Source of the DNA: CAYUTA01 sp964447605
Lineage (GTDB): Bacteria > Bacillota > Clostridia > Christensenellales > CAG-138
Assembly (NCBI GenBank): GCA_964447605.1
Contig: CAYUTA010000049.1
Location: forward strand, 1-20,256
DNA length: 20,256 nucleotides
Direction: 5' to 3'
Below are positions 14,920-20,256 of the stretch, piece after piece. The notes beneath the pieces are model-generated. The model was given only the letters and a program-made list of their open reading frames with translations. It did no database searches and had not been told where the DNA came from. Made by a program: the position numbers and the translations under genes. Position 1 is the first letter of the stretch; each line of letters begins with the position of its first letter.

Positions 14920-14930
14920 TATGATATAAT
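14901..14930 (+). promoter_or_regulatory. Internal promoter for oppA
   Basis: TTGTCA (14901-14906) and a perfect TATAAT (14925-14930) are separated by 18 bp, straddling the end of oppF. Transcription would start near 14937 and give oppA its own mRNA with a leader of about 190 bases. This fits the need for more binding protein than permease. Confidence 0.7.
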
Positions 14931-14993
14931 CCTTTACTTGAAAGATTGGTTTGTAACGTCCGGACTGATCTTCTGAAGTGAAGCAGGAACGCC

Positions 14994-15039
14994 GAAAGGG
15001 GGCCCCCTTTCTCATTCTCTGTATACAGAGAATGAGAAA
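14994..15039 (+). repeat. Two overlapping perfect palindromes in the oppA leader
   Basis: GAAAGGGGGCCCCCTTTC (14994-15011) is a perfect 18-bp palindrome. TTTCTCATTCTCTGTA (15008-15023) is followed directly by its exact reverse complement (15024-15039), forming a perfect 32-bp palindrome. The two share TTTC at 15008-15011, so the outer pairs of the two hairpins compete. Neither has a T tract after it. An RNA stability or processing element between oppF and oppA, a DNA operator, or a conformational switch are all possible. Confidence 0.7.
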
Positions 15040-15069
15040 ACACTCCCTGTAAGCGAAAATAAAAAAATT

Positions 15070-15105
15070 GCCCGCAGGGCGAACCCTTTATCCCAGAGGG
15101 ATAAA
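15070..15105 (+). promoter_or_regulatory. Hairpins just upstream of the oppA ribosome site
   Basis: GCCC/GGGC forms a small hairpin (15070-15080) around GCA. TTTATCCC (15087-15094) pairs with GGGATAAA (15098-15105) around AGA. The second ends six bases before AAGGAGGA (15111-15118). Such a stem can protect the 5' side of the mRNA or affect ribosome access. It is not recognised as a known riboswitch. Confidence 0.4.
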
Positions 15106-15126
15106 ATAACAAGGAGGAGTAATGTA

Positions 15127-16827
15127 ATGAAGAAAACACTGGCAATTCTCGTGTCTGTTGTGATGATGCTGGCAGCGTTTGCCTGCGCACCCGCAGCCAC
15201 GACCACCACGCCGGCGGCGGATCCGGGCGCATCGGAGACGGCTGCGCAGGCTCCCGCCACTGATTCGGCCGAGCCCTTTGAGTTGACCGTCAACTTTGCA
15301 TCCGAGCCGCAGACCATCGACCCGGCGCTCAACAGCGCGGTGGACGGCGCGGTCATGATCAACCACATGTTCGAGGGTCTCTATAAGTGGATTGACGACG
15401 GCAACGGCAACGCAACGCTGGCGCTTGGTCAGGCCGCTTCCGTAGAGACCAACGAGGACAAGACGGTCTACACGTTCAAGCTCCGCGACGATGCGAAGTG
15501 GAGCGACGGTCAGGCCGTTACCGCCAATGATTTTGTGTACGCCTGGCAGCGCCTGGTAACCCCGGAAACCGCCGCGGATTATAACTACATGGCGGACATC
15601 CTGCTCGGCGCAAACGAGATCATGGCCGGCGAAAAGGAGCCCACCGAGCTGGGCGTGAAGGCCATCGACGAGTTGACGCTGGAAGTCACCCTGCACACGC
15701 CCTGCCCGTATTTTGAGGAGATCATGGCGTTCCCGGCCCTCATGCCGGTCCGTCAGGATATGATCGAGGCGGCCGGCGACCAGTGGACGTTTGATACCGC
15801 CACCTATATCGGCAACGGCCCGTACAAGATGGAGTCCTGGGAGCACAACGCCTCCATCAGGATCGTTCCGTCCGAAACCTACTACGATGTGGACAAGCTT
15901 GGTCCGGACGCCATCACCTTTGCGCTGATGGACGACGCCAACGCCATCTATGCGGCGTTCCGCAGCGGCGAGCTCAATTTCATCGAGGAAGTACCGGTTG
16001 CTGAAATTCCGGCGCTGCTGGATTCCGGCGAACTGCATATCGACCCGTACATTGGCACCTATTATGTCTGCTTCCAGACGGAGAAGGCCCCGTTTGACGA
16101 CGCGCGCGTCCGTAAGGCGTTCAGCCTTGCCATCGACCGCAACTACATCGTCGAGCAGATCACCCAGACCGGCCAGGTTCCGGCCTCCGGCTTTGTGCCC
16201 AGCGGCATCAACGACGCGGCGGGCGCCTCCGGCGACGACTTCCGCACCGTTGGCGGCGCTTACATGGACGTGAGCAAGGATGCCTATCAGGCCAACTGCG
16301 AAGAGGCGCGCAAGCTGCTTGAAGACGCCGGCTATCCCGGCGGCGCGGGTTTCCCGGTTGTGGAATACCTCTACAACACGAACGAGAACCACAAGGCCAT
16401 CGGCGAGGCGCTGCAGCAGATGTGGCAGACCGAGCTTGGCGTAACCGTCAACCTCACCAACCAGGAGTGGAACACCTTCCTCCAGACCCGTAAGGACGGC
16501 GACTATTCCATCGCCCGCAACGGCTGGATTGCGGACTACAACGATCCGATGAGCTTCCTTGACATGTGGCTGACCGGCGGCGGCAACAACGACGCGCAGT
16601 ACAGCAACGCCAAGTACGACGAGCTCATTCAGCAGGCCAAGGCGACCTCCGATTCGGCCGAGCGTATGAAGCTGATGCACGAGGCCGAGGACATCCTCAT
16701 GGGCGAGGACGTTGTGCACGCGGCCATCTACTTCTACACCAACAAGAACATGATCCAGGGTTACACCGGCATGTACTACACGCCGCTGGGCTACTACTTC
16801 TTCTGCTACACGAAGCCCGCTGCGTAA
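15127..16827 (+). CDS. oppA: Oligopeptide-binding lipoprotein OppA
   Basis: A 566-residue extracellular solute-binding protein (SBP_bac_5 family) that delivers peptides to OppBCDF. It has a signal peptide (MKKTLAILVSVVMMLAAFAC) whose Cys20 would be lipidated, although the residue at -3 is Ala rather than the usual Leu. A Thr/Ala/Pro-rich tether at 21-45 follows. Family motifs include EPQTIDPALNSAVDG, FKLRDDAKWSDGQAVTANDFVYAW and IGNGPYKMESWEHN. AAGGAGGA supports the start. Length and the peptide-type motifs favour oligopeptides. Confidence 0.94.
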   Translation: MKKTLAILVSVVMMLAAFACAPAATTTTPAADPGASETAAQAPATDSAEPFELTVNFASEPQTIDPALNSAVDGAVMINHMFEGLYKWIDDGNGNATLALGQAASVETNEDKTVYTFKLRDDAKWSDGQAVTANDFVYAWQRLVTPETAADYNYMADILLGANEIMAGEKEPTELGVKAIDELTLEVTLHTPCPYFEEIMAFPALMPVRQDMIEAAGDQWTFDTATYIGNGPYKMESWEHNASIRIVPSETYYDVDKLGPDAITFALMDDANAIYAAFRSGELNFIEEVPVAEIPALLDSGELHIDPYIGTYYVCFQTEKAPFDDARVRKAFSLAIDRNYIVEQITQTGQVPASGFVPSGINDAAGASGDDFRTVGGAYMDVSKDAYQANCEEARKLLEDAGYPGGAGFPVVEYLYNTNENHKAIGEALQQMWQTELGVTVNLTNQEWNTFLQTRKDGDYSIARNGWIADYNDPMSFLDMWLTGGGNNDAQYSNAKYDELIQQAKATSDSAERMKLMHEAEDILMGEDVVHAAIYFYTNKNMIQGYTGMYYTPLGYYFFCYTKPAA

Positions 16828-16861
16828 GCAAAACGGTTTTTGTAAAACCAGATAACAAGGG

Positions 16862-16890
16862 AGAGCCGTCCGTCTGGGCGGCTCTTATTC
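16862..16890 (+). terminator. Probable terminator of oppA
   Basis: AGAGCCGTCC (16862-16871) pairs with GGGCGGCTCT (16876-16885) around GTCT with one G-U pair, followed by TATTC. The stem is strong but the T tract is poor. Confidence 0.6.
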
Positions 16891-16983
16891 GCGCGGGAAA
16901 GACCGATCCTCCGGCAGGCCGGAATCGGCTGTTGATTTTTTGTTCATCAAAGACGCGCATCGTGCCGCTGTTTTGCAGGGCAA

Positions 16984-17012
16984 TTGCCAAACATTGCAAT
17001 TCCGGCTATAAT
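16984..17012 (+). promoter_or_regulatory. Sigma-A promoter of tldD-tldE
   Basis: TTGCCA (16984-16989), a 17-bp spacer and a perfect TATAAT (17007-17012) lie 122 bp before the tldD start, giving a leader of about 115 bases. Confidence 0.7.
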
Positions 17013-17069
17013 CGATGCAGGTGCGGCGGCATCCATAACCGCCGGCCTGAAAGAAGGCCAATCAGGCTT

Positions 17070-17114
17070 CCAAAGGGGAACCGCCCCTTGGCGCGGGATT
17101 CGGGGCAGCGCCCC
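17070..17114 (+). repeat. Paired GC-rich inverted repeats in the tldD leader
   Basis: CCAAAGGGG/CCCCTTGG and, 10 bases on, GGGGCAGCGCCCC form two adjacent hairpins. The style resembles small dispersed intergenic repeats common in Clostridia genomes, but no second copy is seen in this window. Confidence 0.35.
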
Positions 17115-17133
17115 GGGAAGGGACAAAGCAACA

Positions 17134-18522
17134 ATGAGGCAAACGGAGCTTATGGCGGTGCTTGCCGCCGCGCAAAGCGGCGGCGCGCGCTATGCCGAGC
17201 TGTTTATGGAGGATACCGAGAGTACCTCCGTCGAGCTTGTGGGCGGCGCGGTAGAAAAAGCGAATTATACGCGCCTATGCGGCGCGGGCGTACGCGTGCT
17301 TTGCGGTACGAGGAGCGCGTACGCCTATACGGCGGACACCTCGCAAGCCGCGCTGCTGGAAACGGCGCGCGCGGCGGCTTCGGCGTTAACGGGCGCGCAG
17401 GCGCGGCCTGAGGAACGGGTGCTGCATGCGCGCCACTACGTCACGCGGCAGCGGGAACCGTTTTCCAGCGTGCAAAACAGCAGGCGCGTCGCCCTGCTTA
17501 AGGATGCCGCAGCCGCCGCAAATGCGGTTTCGCCGGAGATAACGCAGGTTGTGGCAGGATATTTTGACAGGGTGCAGCGGGTTACGGTCGTTTCCACAGA
17601 CGGCGTGTTTGTCACCGACGAACGCCCGCGCACCCGTGGGTATGTGCGTGCGGTCGCCATGCAAAACGGCGTGGCGCAGACCGGCTTTGAGGGGCCGGGA
17701 TGCTGTCGCGGATTCGAGGCGTACCGGGGAACAATCGACCTTGCCGGTGCGGGACGGGCCGCCGCGCGTACGGCCGTGACCATGCTGCATGCGCCGGAGT
17801 GCCCCGCCGGTTACCTGCCTGTGGTGATCGACGGCGGGTTTGGCGGGGTCATTTTCCACGAAGCCTGCGGCCATGCGTTGGAAGCGACGAGCGCAGGAAA
17901 GGGCAACAGCGTATTTTGCGGCAAGCTGGGACAGAAAATTGCCGCGGACTGCGTAAGCGCAGTGGACGACGGCACGCTGCCGAATGAATGGGGCTCGATG
18001 AATGTGGACGACGAGGGCATGCCGCCGCAGCGCAATCTGCTGATTGAAAACGGCGTGCTGCACGGGTATTTAATCGACAAGCTCGGCGCGCGGCGCATGG
18101 GACTGCCGGCAACCGGCTCGGCCCGGCGGCAGGACTATACCTACGCGCCAACCTCGCGCATGACGAACACGTTCATTTGCCCGGGCGTGGACGACGACGA
18201 GGAAATGCTTGCATCCGTTGCGGAGGGGTTATATGCCAAGCGCATGGGCGGCGGATCGGTGAACCCGGCCACGGGCGAGTTTAATTTTGCCGTGGGCGAG
18301 GGCTACTGGATTAAAAACGGCCGGATCATATCGCCTGTGCGCGGGGCGACGCTCGTAGGCAAGGGCGCGGAGGTTCTGCTCAGGATTGACCGCGTGGGGA
18401 AGCGCATGTGGATGGCGCAGGGGATGTGCGGATCGCTTTCGGGTTCGGTGCCGACAAACGTCGGCCAACCGCGTATCCGCGTAGCGGGCATCACCGTAGG
18501 CGGAAAGGGAGGTGCGCTGTGA
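17134..18522 (+). CDS. tldD: TldD metallopeptidase subunit
   Basis: The 462-residue protein is the catalytic half of the TldD/TldE heterodimer, which degrades unfolded peptides and in some bacteria matures modified peptides or antitoxins. It carries the HExxxH zinc motif as HEACGH (242-247). The C-terminal GMCGSLSGSVP segment has Cys432, at the position expected for the third metal ligand, and is followed by the typical GQPRIRVAGITVGG end.

The start at 17134 is chosen because the TldD homology begins there and AAGGGAC lies upstream; upstream in-frame sequence covers the promoter. The stop overlaps tldE by one base. Confidence 0.93.
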   Translation: MRQTELMAVLAAAQSGGARYAELFMEDTESTSVELVGGAVEKANYTRLCGAGVRVLCGTRSAYAYTADTSQAALLETARAAASALTGAQARPEERVLHARHYVTRQREPFSSVQNSRRVALLKDAAAAANAVSPEITQVVAGYFDRVQRVTVVSTDGVFVTDERPRTRGYVRAVAMQNGVAQTGFEGPGCCRGFEAYRGTIDLAGAGRAAARTAVTMLHAPECPAGYLPVVIDGGFGGVIFHEACGHALEATSAGKGNSVFCGKLGQKIAADCVSAVDDGTLPNEWGSMNVDDEGMPPQRNLLIENGVLHGYLIDKLGARRMGLPATGSARRQDYTYAPTSRMTNTFICPGVDDDEEMLASVAEGLYAKRMGGGSVNPATGEFNFAVGEGYWIKNGRIISPVRGATLVGKGAEVLLRIDRVGKRMWMAQGMCGSLSGSVPTNVGQPRIRVAGITVGGKGGAL

Positions 18523-19853
18523 TGGGGCGGAGCGCGTGGATCACGCGCGCATTGGACGCGGCAAAGGCGCTCGGCTGTTCGGATGCGGAGGTGTTTTGCA
18601 CGCAGCAGGACGCATTCTCCGTCGGCGCGCTTAACGGCGAGATCGACCGCTACAGCGTCAGCAAAAAGGGAGGCTTCAGCGTACGCGTGCAACTTGAGGG
18701 CCGCGACGGCTATGCGTATACCGAGCGCCTGGACGCGCCGGAGGCAGCGGTGGCGCATGCTTTGGACAACGCCCGCTGCCTGGAAACGGACGCCGTGCAC
18801 CCGCTGCAGACCCCGCAGCCCTATTGCTGCGTTGTGCGCCCGGCCTCGCCGCTGGACAAAATGAGCGCGGAACAAAAGATTGCGCTGGCACTCGCGCTGG
18901 AGCAGAAAACGCTGGCGATGGATAAACGCGTTGAAAAGGTGGTTTCCTGCAGCGTGCAAACGGGCGCCGGAAGCGTTTTGCTGCAGAACACGCGCGGCCT
19001 GCGCGCGGCGCGCGAAACGGGCACCGCCTTATGCTATGTGGAACCGCTTGTAAGGCAGGATGACGAGGTGCAGACGGGCTTTGCGTTCCGCATGGGTGCG
19101 GAGGCGGGCGATATCGAGGGCTGCGCGCGCGAGGCCGTTGCAGACGCATTGAGCAGGTTGGGCGGAGCGCCGGTTGCTTCCGGCAGCTACCGCATAATTC
19201 TGAAAAACACCGTGATGGCGGAAGTCCTGATCGCGTTTTCCAGCATGTTTTCCGCCGAACAGGCGCAAAAAGGCTGCTCGCTGCTGGCCGATCTGGAGGG
19301 GCGGCGGATTGCGACGGATTGCGTGACGCTGCTCGACGACCCGTTCGATTCCATCGCACCCCATGCGTTCGATGGCGAGGGGACGCCGTGTCGGACCAAA
19401 AAAATCATTGAAGGCGGACGGTTTTGCACGCTGCTGCATAACCTTAAGACCGCAGCAAAAGCGGGCAGAGAGTCCACCGGCAATGCGGTGCGCGCGTCGG
19501 CGGCCTCGCCTGTGGACGTCGGCCCCTTTGTACTGCGGCTGCTGCCGGGTACGGAATGCTTTGACGCGCTCGTGCACAGGCTTGGCGACGGGTTGGTCAT
19601 CACCGACGTACAGGGGCTGCATGCGGGACTCAATCCCGTGTCGGGCGATTTTTCGCTCAAGGCGTCGGGCCGGCGCATTGAAAACGGCGCGGACACGGGC
19701 GCGGTCGGCGGTATCACGCTGGCGGGCAACTTTCTTTCTCTGCTGCAAAACATATCCGGCATTGGCGGCGACGTGCGCTTTGCCGCGCCTTCGTCGTGCT
19801 ATGCGGCTTCGCCGAGCGTGCTGCTGGAGCGCTTGCAGGTGGCGGGGAAATAG
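18522..19853 (+). CDS. pmbA: TldE/PmbA, partner subunit of TldD
   Basis: The 443-residue protein is homologous to TldD but lacks the HExxxH motif, as expected for the non-catalytic partner. Visible features are the N-terminal domain (DAEVFCTQQDAFSVGALNGEIDRYSVSKKGGFSVRV), the segment FDGEGTPCRTKKIIEGGRFCTLLHNLKTAAKAG aligned to the TldD active-site half, and the end SGDFSLKASGRRIENG...GGITLAGNFLSLLQNI. The ATG overlaps the tldD stop by one base (TGATG), so the subunits are made together. AAAGGGAGG precedes it. The earlier in-frame ATG at 18408 lies within tldD. Confidence 0.93.
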   Translation: MGRSAWITRALDAAKALGCSDAEVFCTQQDAFSVGALNGEIDRYSVSKKGGFSVRVQLEGRDGYAYTERLDAPEAAVAHALDNARCLETDAVHPLQTPQPYCCVVRPASPLDKMSAEQKIALALALEQKTLAMDKRVEKVVSCSVQTGAGSVLLQNTRGLRAARETGTALCYVEPLVRQDDEVQTGFAFRMGAEAGDIEGCAREAVADALSRLGGAPVASGSYRIILKNTVMAEVLIAFSSMFSAEQAQKGCSLLADLEGRRIATDCVTLLDDPFDSIAPHAFDGEGTPCRTKKIIEGGRFCTLLHNLKTAAKAGRESTGNAVRASAASPVDVGPFVLRLLPGTECFDALVHRLGDGLVITDVQGLHAGLNPVSGDFSLKASGRRIENGADTGAVGGITLAGNFLSLLQNISGIGGDVRFAAPSSCYAASPSVLLERLQVAGK

Positions 19854-19963
19854 GCGCGTTGCAGGCCTGGTTCACGGCGGAGCGCCGCTGCGCTTAACCG
19901 CGGGGAGACAAAGGCCCAAACCCCGCTTAGGCTGGAAACAAAATGCAAAATGGAGGTGTTGGC
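19854..19963 (+). other. tldE to hydrolase spacer
   Basis: The 110-bp spacer contains the hairpin CGGCG/CGCCG at about 19874-19886 and a longer GCGGGG ... CCCCGC pairing. There is no T tract and no clear promoter, so the hydrolase may be read through from tldE. Confidence 0.35.
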
Positions 19964-20256
19964 ATGAAAAAGCCAAATAAAGCGTACGCATTGGACACAC
20001 GTGAGGCCGTGCCGGTCAATGGTACGCGGCTGCACATCCGCATCCGCAGTACGGATACGGATAAGCCGGTGGTGCTGTTTCTGCATGGCGGGCCGGGCGT
20101 TTGCGACCGTCACTGGGTGCTGAAATACCAGTCCGGGCTTGCGGACGTGTGCACAATGGTCTGCTGCGATCAGCGCGGAAGCGGAAAGAGCTACACCGCC
20201 GGACAGGCGAAGCAGGACCTGTGCGTTGAACAGGTGGTGGAGGACATGCATGCGCT
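19964..20256 (+). CDS. Alpha/beta hydrolase, proline iminopeptidase-like (partial, cut by window edge)
   Basis: Only the first 97 residues are present. They show the alpha/beta hydrolase opening: VVLFLHGGPGVCDRHW, where HGGPG forms the oxyanion hole, then CDQRGSGKS, the strand and turn typical of proline iminopeptidase (S33) members. The catalytic Ser, Asp and His lie beyond the edge. GGAGGT at 19952-19957 fits the ATG at 19964. S33 peptidases release N-terminal proline from peptides, but the same fold serves many esterases, so the substrate is uncertain. Confidence 0.8.
   Translation, partial: MKKPNKAYALDTREAVPVNGTRLHIRIRSTDTDKPVVLFLHGGPGVCDRHWVLKYQSGLADVCTMVCCDQRGSGKSYTAGQAKQDLCVEQVVEDMHA

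Larger units (their letters stand above)
16828..17133 (+). other. 306-bp region between oppA and tldD with terminator, promoter and structured leader
   Basis: There is no gene. The left part holds the oppA terminator candidate, the middle part a near-consensus promoter, and the last 120 bp several GC-rich inverted repeats. These are GGCC/GGCC at 17044-17059, CCAAAGGGG pairing with CCCCTTGG at about 17070-17091, and GGGG/CCCC at 17102-17114. An in-frame extension of tldD to 16984 starts inside the promoter and is therefore unlikely. Confidence 0.55.

Noticed and set aside
14937..15126. Riboswitch in the oppA leader
   Set aside because: I compared it with the glycine, guanidine, SAM and T-box patterns I know and saw no convincing match; only palindromes and hairpins can be supported.
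15088..16719. 543-codon minus-strand open frame opposite oppA
   Set aside because: Val/Arg/Gly/His-rich antisense shadow; the plus strand encodes a complete binding lipoprotein with signal peptide.
16828..17133. Small precursor peptide gene (RiPP) next to tldD
   Set aside because: No short frame with a good ribosome site and a Cys- or Ser/Thr-rich core was found in the spacer.

Overview
The window looks like a chromosomal segment of a GC-rich, anaerobic, Gram-positive member of the Clostridia (Bacillota). The reasons are strong AAGGAGG-type ribosome binding sites, a Firmicutes-type L10 leader with an intrinsic terminator ahead of rplJ-rplL, a biotin-dependent sodium-pumping decarboxylase in split-subunit form, an ECF sigma factor with a membrane anti-sigma partner, and a lipoprotein-type peptide-binding protein. 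I cannot name a genus from the sequence. I see no tRNA, rRNA, CRISPR array, transposase or phage gene.

Layout. (1) 1-1130: a possible partial gene on the minus strand at the left edge, then an AT-rich promoter region with a perfect 20-bp palindrome. Next is a gene resembling SLOG/Rossmann nucleotide-binding proteins, broken by an apparent +1 frameshift near base 602. (2) 1131-2351: a 495-bp hairpin-rich stretch, then an RsuA/RluB-family pseudouridine synthase. (3) 2439-6162: a sodium-translocating decarboxylase set in the order gamma (membrane anchor), biotin carrier, beta (membrane Na+ channel), alpha (carboxyltransferase, oxaloacetate type). pgsA (phosphatidylglycerophosphate synthase) follows with a one-base overlap. 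(4) 6785-8092: a consensus promoter, L10 leader, rplJ, rplL and a strong terminator. (5) 8124-10141: an ECF sigma factor and a translationally coupled membrane anti-sigma-like protein, with a plausible autoregulatory ECF promoter. (6) 10223-10681, minus strand: a small ASCH-domain protein. (7) 10805-16827: a complete oligopeptide ABC importer, oppB-C-D-F-A. oppA has its own promoter and a leader holding two overlapping perfect palindromes. (8) 16984-19853: a promoter, a hairpin-rich leader and the tldD-tldE (pmbA) metallopeptidase pair. (9) 19964 to the right edge: the start of a proline-iminopeptidase-like alpha/beta hydrolase.

How the genes may work together. The decarboxylase would couple oxaloacetate decarboxylation to Na+ export. 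The opp genes, TldD/TldE and the terminal hydrolase form a run of peptide-uptake and peptide-hydrolysis functions, so imported peptides may be trimmed by products of the same neighbourhood. This link is inferred from position only.

Most of the window is recognisable core metabolism. The least explained parts are the frameshifted double-domain SLOG-like gene with its palindromic operator candidate, the paired palindromes before oppA, the large outer domain of the anti-sigma protein, and the hairpin-rich leaders of rluB and tldD.
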